In this document: positions 8,109-14,607 of the stretch, one piece after another
Numbering within the stretch: the stretch's first letter is position 1
How the letters are laid out: each line of letters begins with the position of its first letter
Virus record (IMG/VR): IMGVR_UViG_3300028569_000115
Span: 1 to 30,868 of that record
Length of the DNA stretch: 30,868 nucleotides
Direction: 5' to 3' (one strand)
Origin: a virus
Made by a program: the position numbers and the translations under genes
Notes under the pieces: generated by a model
What the model saw: only the letters and a program-made list of their open reading frames with translations
Databases searched by the model: none
What the model was told of the DNA's origin: nothing

Positions 8109-8538
8109 CAAGGCTGGCGGTGAGTGGTTTTCAGTAAGCCTGAAAGGCTTTGAAGAAACCCGTAAGCTGCTAGAATTGTTACCAGATAAAATCCAGCGCA
8201 ACGTAATGAAGCAAGCGATGGCCGCTGGCGCTCGTAAGATTCTGCAGGAAGCCCGCCGTCGTGTGCCTGTACGCACGGGTGAGCTTAAAAAATCGCTAGA
8301 AGTGAAGTTTGTTAAAGCGGCCAGCCAAGGCACCTTTGGAAGAATCGTTTACAAGGTGCAGGCCAAGCGGCCTCAAGGCTCTCATGCCAACTTGGTGGAA
8401 CTGGGCACCACTCGGGCGCAACCGCATCCATTTTTACGCCCTGCGTTTGATGTGGCTAAGGATCAAGCCTTAGCGGCGATTATGGAAAAGTTAAGTAAAG
8501 GTATTTTAAAAGAAGCCACAAAAGGTAAGCGTAAGTGA
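8098..8538 (+). CDS. HK97 gp10-family head-tail / tail component
   Basis: A 146-aa protein of the HK97 gp10 family (tail-component, also called neck protein). The signature is a helical start (GFEETRKLLELLPDKIQRNV), then QEARRRVPVRTGELKKSLEVK, where the VPVRTGxLKxS motif is highly diagnostic, and LVELGTTRAQPHPFLRPAFD near the end, also diagnostic. The family acts in joining the tail to the head. The start overlaps the previous gene by 11 nt, and its stop overlaps the next gene by GTGA. Confidence 0.93.
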   Translation: MATNKAGGEWFSVSLKGFEETRKLLELLPDKIQRNVMKQAMAAGARKILQEARRRVPVRTGELKKSLEVKFVKAASQGTFGRIVYKVQAKRPQGSHANLVELGTTRAQPHPFLRPAFDVAKDQALAAIMEKLSKGILKEATKGKRK

Positions 8539-8921
8539 CGGTTGAAGCTGATATCTATACCCGCCTTAGTGGGTACACCACCCTTGCGGCTCTTATTAGC
8601 ACCCGTGTTTATCCTTCCTTACTGCCTCAGAATGCCACCTATCCAGCGGTAAGTTACCGACGGGTGAGCAGTGAGCGGCCTCCAGTGATGGGGGATGATA
8701 CGGGTATTGTGCGGGCTCGCTTTCAGTTTGACGCATGGGCCCAAAGCTACAGCGGCATGATTGCGGTTAAGGAGCTAGTAAGGGAAGCCTTACAGCGGCA
8801 TCGTGGTACGGCCACGGTGGAGATACTTGAGACTTTTATCTTGATGGATACAGATTTGTATGAAGACGACACCCGCATCCATCACGGCGTTATTGATGTT
8901 GAAATCAACTACAGGGAGTAG
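8535..8921 (+). CDS. Tail completion / terminator protein, DUF3168-like
   Basis: This 128-aa protein starts at a GTG overlapping the gp10 stop. It has the DUF3168 layout: ADIYTRLSGYTTLAALISTRVYPSLLPQNATYPAVSY, then RRVSSERPPVMG, ARFQFDAWAQSYSGM and a C-terminal DTRIHHGVIDVEINY strand. Family members resemble lambda gpU and form the terminator ring that stops tail tube growth and joins tail to head. Location directly before the tail tube genes fits. Confidence 0.88.
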   Translation: MTVEADIYTRLSGYTTLAALISTRVYPSLLPQNATYPAVSYRRVSSERPPVMGDDTGIVRARFQFDAWAQSYSGMIAVKELVREALQRHRGTATVEILETFILMDTDLYEDDTRIHHGVIDVEINYRE

Positions 8922-8924
8922 CCA

Positions 8925-9647
8925 ATGGGTTTTCAGATAATCAAAGACGAAAAAATTTACTTTGGCGGCTATAACCTGACCCCCTCTGTGGGCGGGTTCA
9001 CCCTCGAAGGTAACGTGGAAGTGCAAGATGACACCACGCTGGGAGATTCTACCCGTTCCAATATTGCCGGCCTTAAAACGGTATCCATGCAGATTGAGGG
9101 CAAGTGGGATGGCACTCCTTACGATGCGGCCCTTTACGGCGCGTTATCGCTAGATGAAAAGCCTTTGAGCTTAAGTAATACTGGGGTTGTTGGTCAATCG
9201 GCTTATTTTTTCAATGCGCTGATTGGGGATTACACGCCCGCCGGTGGCTCGGTTGGGGATATTAAGGAATACAGCGCAGGGGCGGTGACTAAAAGCAAAC
9301 TCATCCGAGGCATTATGCTTTTGAACGCCACGGCCTTAACGGCTAGCGCTGCTGGCACCGCTTATCTATTAGCGGCCACATCCTCCACTCAAAAGTTATA
9401 CATTGCCACCCATATGACTGCCTTTAACAATGGGGCGGATACCTTTGCGGTGGATATAGAGAGTAACGCAACAGGGACGTTTTCAGGTAGCCAAACGGTA
9501 AGGGCCACTATTACACCATCGACGGCGTTAAACGGTATTTGGACAGAGGTAAGTGGGCCAATAACGGACACTTACTACCGCCCAAATTACACAATCACGG
9601 GCAGCACTCCATCGTATGGGGTCACAATCTTTATTGGTATAGGTTAG
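8925..9647 (+). CDS. Tail tube protein paralog 1, with C-terminal extension
   Basis: This 240-aa protein has a tail-tube-like N-terminal domain (residues 1 to about 125) with QDDTTLGDSTRSNIAGLK and DYTPAGGSVGDIK. The same two motifs occur in the next gene product (QDDTTMGDTTRSNIAGLK; QYTPATGSVGDVK), so the two are paralogs. Residues from about 125 to 240 form an extra Thr/Ala/Ser-rich beta domain that the neighbour lacks, possibly an Ig-like surface domain. One paralog should be the main tube subunit and the other a tube variant or a first/last ring. Which one is the major protein cannot be told from sequence. A GGGAG-like site precedes ATG 8925. Confidence 0.75.
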   Translation: MGFQIIKDEKIYFGGYNLTPSVGGFTLEGNVEVQDDTTLGDSTRSNIAGLKTVSMQIEGKWDGTPYDAALYGALSLDEKPLSLSNTGVVGQSAYFFNALIGDYTPAGGSVGDIKEYSAGAVTKSKLIRGIMLLNATALTASAAGTAYLLAATSSTQKLYIATHMTAFNNGADTFAVDIESNATGTFSGSQTVRATITPSTALNGIWTEVSGPITDTYYRPNYTITGSTPSYGVTIFIGIG

Positions 9648-9665
9648 TTCATAGGAGTAACATAG

Positions 9666-10094
9666 ATGGCTTTTGATATTTACGATAATGCGTATTTTTC
9701 CTACAACACTAATAACCTTTCGGCTTACATTGAGTCGATTGAGTTAAGCGCAGAGCGTGAGTTGCAGGACGACACCACAATGGGCGATACGACTCGTTCA
9801 AACATTGCGGGTTTGAAAAATTGGACATTTACTGTAAACTTCAAACAAGACGTAGCAGCTAGCGCATTGGATTCTATTATTTGGCCTCTATTTGATGCCG
9901 GAGCCACCCATGCCCTAGAGTTTCGCACCGATGCGGGCTCAGCTAGCGCGTCAAACCCTAAGTGGACTGGCAATGGCTTAATTAGCCAATACACGCCTGC
10001 CACTGGGTCTGTGGGTGATGTGAAAATGGCTTCCATGACGGTTGTACCGGCCAAAGGAAGCGGCAGCGCAGCCCTAACTCGTGCAACGTTGTAG
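9666..10094 (+). CDS. Tail tube protein paralog 2 (compact form)
   Basis: This 142-aa protein is essentially the tube domain alone: start MAFDIYDNAYFSYNTNNLSA, then ELQDDTTMGDTTRSNIAGLK near residues 35-54, a transmembrane-free beta core, and QYTPATGSVGDVKMASMTVV near the end. Size and position directly before the chaperone pair are typical for a siphovirus major tail protein, so this is the better candidate for the main tube subunit. ATAGGAGTAACATAG upstream gives a good ribosome binding site. Homology to the upstream gene points to an ancestral tandem duplication with later domain gain or loss. Confidence 0.78.
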   Translation: MAFDIYDNAYFSYNTNNLSAYIESIELSAERELQDDTTMGDTTRSNIAGLKNWTFTVNFKQDVAASALDSIIWPLFDAGATHALEFRTDAGSASASNPKWTGNGLISQYTPATGSVGDVKMASMTVVPAKGSGSAALTRATL

Positions 10095-10112
10095 TATTAA
10101 AAGGGATGATTC

Positions 10113-10460
10113 ATGGTTTTAAATCGTAGCGACCTGTTAAAAGCAGTAACGAAAATAAAAACCATCGACGTCGAGGGCATCGGGCAAGTATGCGTTAAGC
10201 AATTGCCCGCCTCGGTCGTTTTAACCCTCTCCAGCCTTGACCAAGAGCAAGGGGCGTACCGGATGCTAGCTGCTAGTATTTGTGACGAAGAGGGTCTCCC
10301 AATATTTAAAGAGGAAGAGGTCAAAGACCTGTTTCCGATGGACGCATTAACCAAGCTAGTGAATGCTGCTTTTGAGGTGAATAATTTAACCGAAGAGGCA
10401 GACAAGACACTGGTGGGGGAGTTAAGTCAAACCACGTCTACCGATTCTGTTTCTTCCTAG
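10113..10460 (+). CDS. Tail assembly chaperone, G-like part
   Basis: A 115-aa protein between the tail tube and tape measure genes, the usual place of the lambda gpG analogue, which coats the tape measure during tail assembly. It is acidic and helical, with a Ser/Thr-rich end (TTSTDSVSS). The stop at 10458-10460 is followed by about 170 nt without a new conventional gene, but the -1 frame stays open from 10385 to 10630 and encodes a T-like segment (separate entry). This arrangement is the standard one for programmed -1 frameshifting in long-tailed phages. Function is assigned from position and architecture rather than strong sequence similarity. Confidence 0.82.
   Translation: MVLNRSDLLKAVTKIKTIDVEGIGQVCVKQLPASVVLTLSSLDQEQGAYRMLAASICDEEGLPIFKEEEVKDLFPMDALTKLVNAAFEVNNLTEEADKTLVGELSQTTSTDSVSS
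10415..10421 (+). promoter_or_regulatory. Candidate -1 frameshift site GGGGGAG
   Basis: In the zero frame the codons read GTG GGG GAG. A tRNA on GGG can slip back one base and still pair fully with GGG, while the A-site tRNA would be imperfectly matched. It is the only run in the 10385-10457 window, where the zero and -1 frames are both open, that resembles a slippery heptamer. It is not one of the canonical sequences I know, so the exact site is uncertain. Confidence 0.35.
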
Positions 10461-10630
10461 CGTGTGAGCTAGGGGTTCCTGCCCACGTCATCATGGAATG
10501 GCCGTATACCCATTTAACGGAGTATATGGCTTATTACAAGGTGAAAGCGGAGGAGCGAGAGAATGAAGAGCGTGAGCGTAGGGCACAAAGCAATATACAG
10601 TCACGGCGTAATGCGGTTAGAGGACGGTAA
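10421..10630 (+). CDS. Tail assembly chaperone T-like extension in the -1 frame
   Basis: The -1 frame relative to the G-like gene is open from 10385 and ends with TAA at 10628-10630, which overlaps the tape measure ATG. The segment reads ACELGVPAHVIMEWPYTHL, then TEYMAYYKVKAEERENEERER, ending in a basic tail. This is the style of lambda gpT-like extensions, a small Leu/Pro-Trp helical domain followed by a highly charged helix. Expected product: a G-T fusion made by occasional -1 frameshifting, needed to bring tape measure and tube subunits together. An internal ATG at 10493 could allow separate translation but lacks a convincing ribosome binding site. The left boundary given assumes slippage near 10415-10421. 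Confidence 0.72.
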   Translation, partial: VKSNHVYRFCFFLACELGVPAHVIMEWPYTHLTEYMAYYKVKAEERENEERERRAQSNIQSRRNAVRGR

Positions 10631-13023
10631 TGGCGACACTAGCCACACTTAACGTAGAATTGATGGCGTCATCGGCTCGCTTCAAGGCTAATATGGAGCA
10701 AGCGGGCCGTGCGTTAAATACGTTTTCAGCAAAAACCAAACGTATGGCCCAAGGGGTCAACAGCACTTTCAAGTCAATTGAGGGTGCTGTTTTTAGTTTG
10801 CAAGGGGCTATAGTTGGGCTTGGCGTTGCCACTGCTGGTGCGTTGGTTATGCAGGCTGACGCTTTTAATCAGCTACAAGCAAAGGTTAAAGGCTCTTTGG
10901 ATGACGTAAGCCAGTTTAAAGGTGTATTTACAGAGATTACTCAATCAGCTATTCGCACGGGTGCGCCATTAGATACAATGGCCACATCTTTTCTTCGTAT
11001 TAATAACGCTGTTAAGCGCTTTGGCTATAGCACAGCAGACGTTTTAAAGTTTAACGAAACGTTTGCAAAATTAGGTGCTATCTCAGGGGCGACAACCCGA
11101 GAGATGGGCGACGCCTTGTATCAATTATCACAAGGCTTAGGAAAAGGCCGTTTAGATGGAGAAGAATTAAAAACTGTCTTAGAGGCCATGCCTCCTGTGG
11201 CGGATTTAATCGCCAAAGCTTATTCTGAAAAGTTTGGCGGTTCAGTAGATGAGGCCCGTGGAAAATTAAAAGACCTTGGTGCTGAAGGGGTACTGACTCC
11301 TCAGTTAATTTTAAGCGCCGTATTGGGAGATACAGAGCGAATTAAAAAGGCTTTTGATGCCTTACCGCCATCAGTAGAGCGTAATTTTAACGCTATGAAA
11401 ATATCGGCTTCTGGTCTGCTTGGAGAGCTTAACAATACCTTTAATGCTACAGGCGCTGTGGCTGGTATGATGAACCAACTAGCCACTAGCACGGCGAATG
11501 CTAGTAATTATGTGGCGCAGCATAAAAAACAGATGCAAGATTTAGGCGCAGCTATTGCCGCCGCTGCTATTGGTATTGGTGGAACTGGGGGTCTAATTGC
11601 CACCTTAAGATTATTACCTGCTTTAATTGCAACGGTAGGGGCTACAATTGCGGGGCTGGATGGATTTTTAGCCGGATTAACGGTTAGAACCGCCCTTTTA
11701 ACAGGCGGCCTGACGGTTTTAGCAGGGGCTTTGTCCCTTGTTGCTTACAATACCCTACGCACAAAAAGCATTCAGGAAGAAACCAAAGCGCTTGAAGGTC
11801 AGACCAAAGCTTATTTAGAACGTAAAAAACAGCTAGCCATAGGGCAGCGTGATTTCTTAGGCCTTAAATACAATGTTATTGGCGGTGCGGCTCCTAGCGA
11901 AAAGAAAGCTTTACAGAAACAATACAATGAACTAGAAGCGGCTCGCAAAAAACTAAACAGCCGCATTGCCTCAGAGCGCCCACCTGAAATTAAAATGCCT
12001 GCAATGCCGTCCATTAGAATACCCAGCTTTTCAGGTGGCGGCGGTGGGGGTGGTGCAGCTCGTCACGGGGCTGTGGCTAAAGCCAATGCGGCTAGTATTA
12101 AACAGATGAACCAAGCGTGGAAAGAAACCGACGAGCTACTACGCTCGATTGGTATCAACCCAACCTTAACCACCTTTGGTGACAAGATGGATGAATGGAA
12201 TAAATCCATTGAAGCCAATCGTGAATCAGTGATGGAATTAAACCTTGAGTTATCACCTGAGGCTAACGCTCGGATTGACGCCTACCGTGAGATTATTGGC
12301 TTATCCCAAACCGATAATGAAAAGCTACAAGAGAAAATAGCTTACATCCGCCAATGGGGGCAAGAATTAGGCTTAGCACAGGCCACCGTCGAGGCTGCTG
12401 TGGCTAACGTGTCCAATAATGTGCAAGAGTCTAGCCAAAATAGCTTGTCCAGCGTTAAGGATTCCATTGACGAACTACAATCTGTAGCCCAAAACTTTGG
12501 GCGGAACTTTGAAGACTCCTTTGTTAATGCGGCCATGACTGGCAAGTTTGCCTTTAAAGACCTGATGGCGTCAATCTTAGAAGACTTAGCCCGTGCCACG
12601 CTTCGGATGGCGTTGATTAACCCTATTATGAACGGCTTGTTTGGTAAAGGTGGCACTGGGGATAGTGGCGGCATTGTGGGCAGCCTACTAGGGAAAATTG
12701 GCGGGTCGCTCTTTGGTAAGCGGGCCGCTGGTGGCCCAGTCATGGGAAACCGCCCTTACCTTGTGGGTGAGCGTGGCCCTGAGATATTCACCCCCCACCG
12801 CGCTGGCAGCGTGACCCCAAATAACGCCCTTGGTGGTGGTAATAATAGCTCACAACCTGTCATGGTGACGCAGCACTTTAATTTCACAGGTGATGTGACT
12901 TCTCAAACACGGGCGGAAGTGGCTCGGATGGCTCCTAAGATTATGGAAGACACTAAGAAGGCTTTATACCAAGAAATCCGCACGGGCGGCACGATGAGTA
13001 AACTGGTGGGGCGTAGAGCATAA
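10630..13023 (+). CDS. Tail tape measure protein
   Basis: This 797-aa protein sets tail length and later helps DNA cross the envelope. Residues 75-225 form the tape measure N-terminal domain, with NQLQAKVKGSLDDVSQFKGV, then LSQGLGKGRLDGEELKTVLE and EGVLTPQLI. Hydrophobic segments lie at about 52-75 and 306-375 and could insert in membranes. A Gly-rich linker follows around 465-475. Near the C-terminus are FAFKDLMASILEDLARATLR, as in lambda gpH-like ends, and AAGGPVMGNRPYLVGERGPE, common in tape measures. By the usual ~1.5 angstrom per residue rule the tail would be about 120 nm, an estimate only. The start overlaps the T-like stop (TAATG). Confidence 0.93.
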   Translation: MATLATLNVELMASSARFKANMEQAGRALNTFSAKTKRMAQGVNSTFKSIEGAVFSLQGAIVGLGVATAGALVMQADAFNQLQAKVKGSLDDVSQFKGVFTEITQSAIRTGAPLDTMATSFLRINNAVKRFGYSTADVLKFNETFAKLGAISGATTREMGDALYQLSQGLGKGRLDGEELKTVLEAMPPVADLIAKAYSEKFGGSVDEARGKLKDLGAEGVLTPQLILSAVLGDTERIKKAFDALPPSVERNFNAMKISASGLLGELNNTFNATGAVAGMMNQLATSTANASNYVAQHKKQMQDLGAAIAAAAIGIGGTGGLIATLRLLPALIATVGATIAGLDGFLAGLTVRTALLTGGLTVLAGALSLVAYNTLRTKSIQEETKALEGQTKAYLERKKQLAIGQRDFLGLKYNVIGGAAPSEKKALQKQYNELEAARKKLNSRIASERPPEIKMPAMPSIRIPSFSGGGGGGGAARHGAVAKANAASIKQMNQAWKETDELLRSIGINPTLTTFGDKMDEWNKSIEANRESVMELNLELSPEANARIDAYREIIGLSQTDNEKLQEKIAYIRQWGQELGLAQATVEAAVANVSNNVQESSQNSLSSVKDSIDELQSVAQNFGRNFEDSFVNAAMTGKFAFKDLMASILEDLARATLRMALINPIMNGLFGKGGTGDSGGIVGSLLGKIGGSLFGKRAAGGPVMGNRPYLVGERGPEIFTPHRAGSVTPNNALGGGNNSSQPVMVTQHFNFTGDVTSQTRAEVARMAPKIMEDTKKALYQEIRTGGTMSKLVGRRA

Positions 13024-13625
13024 TGACAACATACTCCATGCCTACCATTGGCTTTCAATCGGCTAGCTTCGGCCTTATACCCAACACCAAACGCTTCACA
13101 AGCCCCTTAAGTGGCGATACACAGCACTTAGAGCTAGCGGGTGCCCGTTGGTTAGCCACCTTTACGTTTAAGACCACCAAGCGCTCTGAGGCGGCTGCTG
13201 TGACGGCCTTTGTTAGTAACTTACTGGGTGGGGCTAATACCTTTTACGGCTACGACCCCAACGCTACCACACCACTAGGCACGGGTAGCGGCACGCCGTT
13301 AGTGCAAGGCAGCAACCAAGTGGGCCGTTCACTCATAACGGACGGATGGACAATCAACCAAACCGTTCTAAAAGCGGGCGATTATTTCACCGTTAATGGT
13401 GAATACAAGATGGTATCGGCTGACGTGACCAGCGATGGTAGCGGCAATGCCACCATTACCTTTGTGCCTGCCTTACGAACCAGCCCTGCCAACAATGCGG
13501 CTATTACTGTCACAAGCCCTACTTGCTTGATGGTGCCAACAGACGACCAGCAAAGCCAATGGCAGATTGATGAGGCGGGCTTTTATACCATTGTGTTTAA
13601 CGCAGTGGAGACGTTTTTCGTATGA
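13023..13625 (+). CDS. Distal tail / minor tail protein (DUF2460-like position)
   Basis: A 200-aa beta-rich protein following the tape measure with a TAATG overlap. It contains LAGARWLATFTFKTTKRSEA and FVSNLLGGANTFYGYDP in the N-terminal half and QSQWQIDEAGFYTIVFNAVE at the end. The first segment resembles phage distal tail or DUF2460-type proteins, in which a strand-rich core forms the ring at the tube end. In gene transfer agents and many siphoviruses the next genes are DUF2163, a peptidase and a J-like protein, exactly as seen here. The family label comes mainly from that synteny. Confidence 0.7.
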   Translation: MTTYSMPTIGFQSASFGLIPNTKRFTSPLSGDTQHLELAGARWLATFTFKTTKRSEAAAVTAFVSNLLGGANTFYGYDPNATTPLGTGSGTPLVQGSNQVGRSLITDGWTINQTVLKAGDYFTVNGEYKMVSADVTSDGSGNATITFVPALRTSPANNAAITVTSPTCLMVPTDDQQSQWQIDEAGFYTIVFNAVETFFV

Positions 13626-14197
13626 CTCGTGAGATTCACGCTGATACGCTTGCGGCATCCTTAACTAGTGTTATCCGTCCTTTTTGGATGGTGTCACTTA
13701 ATTATGACATCGGCACCGTGAGAGCCACTAGCCTGCCGTATGGCATGGATATTACCTTTGGTGGCTTTAGTTGGTATTCAGTGGGTGACTTGGGCACCAT
13801 TAGCAAAGTAAAAGAAAAATCAGATCATTCTGTTCCTGATATTGAACTCACTTTAAACGGTATTGACCCCACCAAAATTAGTGTGGCTTTAAACCAGTAT
13901 TACCAAGGCCGTGAGATTGTCATCTATTTAGGATTACTGGATGAGGACCATGTGGTGATTGGAGAGCCTACGGTGTTATTCCGTGGCTTGATGGACAACC
14001 AGACCATTACCCTTGGGGATAATTGCAGCATCCGTGTAACCGCCAAAAGCCGCTTGGCTCGGTTACTCACCCCTAAGGCTAGCCGTTATAACAATGAAAC
14101 GCAGCAAGTGCGCTACTCTGGCGATAAGGGCTTAGAGTTTGTCGAGCAAGCGGCGCGCAAAGATTTATCATGGGGTAGTGGGGTTAAAAAACGCTAA
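13622..14197 (+). CDS. Minor tail protein, DUF2163-like (tail hub region)
   Basis: This 191-aa protein reads REIHADTLAASLTSVIRPFW, then MDITFGGFSWYSVGDLGTIS, DIELTLNGIDPTKISVALN and GREIVIYLGLLDEDHVVIG, with a basic end. This order (a surface-residue helix, a strand with Y-S-VGDL, and a 'LTLNGID' strand) fits the DUF2163 group, which occurs between DUF2460 and peptidase genes in tail tip modules. It probably forms part of the hub or collar between tube and fibre. It overlaps the previous stop by ATGA and ends at the next start. Confidence 0.72.
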   Translation: MTREIHADTLAASLTSVIRPFWMVSLNYDIGTVRATSLPYGMDITFGGFSWYSVGDLGTISKVKEKSDHSVPDIELTLNGIDPTKISVALNQYYQGREIVIYLGLLDEDHVVIGEPTVLFRGLMDNQTITLGDNCSIRVTAKSRLARLLTPKASRYNNETQQVRYSGDKGLEFVEQAARKDLSWGSGVKKR

Positions 14198-14607
14198 TGC
14201 TACTAGACCAATGGGAAAGCCGCCTAGTGGATGCTATAGAGGCAGCCCGCCACAAGCCCTTTGAATGGGGGCAGCATGATTGTTGCTTGTTTGCTGCTGA
14301 CGTTGTGGCTGCTATTACTGGCACAGATTACGCTACCGACCTACGGGGCACTTACGACACACGCCAAGAGGCACGGGCTATCCTAAAAGGTTACGGCGGC
14401 GTGGAAGCCTACGTCGAACAGTATTTTGAGCCAACACCTTTAACGATGGTAAAGCGTGGGGACTTGGTGCTGTATTGCCAAGCGGAGGCTATTGAGTCTC
14501 TTGGGATTTGTTTAGGTAAAGACAGCGCTTTTGTGACGCTGGCAGGGCTAACCTTTGTGCCCACACGATTAAGTCAAAAGGCGTGGAGTATCCGTAAGCC
14601 TGTATGA
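14197..14607 (+). CDS. NlpC/P60-like tail tip protein (DUF6950-like)
   Basis: This 136-aa protein contains FEWGQHDCCLFAADVVAAIT (residues 23-42), where the Cys in an HDCCLFAAD segment is the nucleophile-type motif of NlpC/P60 papain-like folds as seen in DUF6950 phage proteins. A second block is MVKRGDLVLY around residues 84-93, the 'GDlV' strand typical of these domains. A clear catalytic His is hard to place, so activity is uncertain. Its position before the J-like gene matches phage tail tip peptidases that cut peptidoglycan locally during infection or only act structurally. It overlaps both neighbours by a few bases. Confidence 0.75.
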   Translation: MLLDQWESRLVDAIEAARHKPFEWGQHDCCLFAADVVAAITGTDYATDLRGTYDTRQEARAILKGYGGVEAYVEQYFEPTPLTMVKRGDLVLYCQAEAIESLGICLGKDSAFVTLAGLTFVPTRLSQKAWSIRKPV

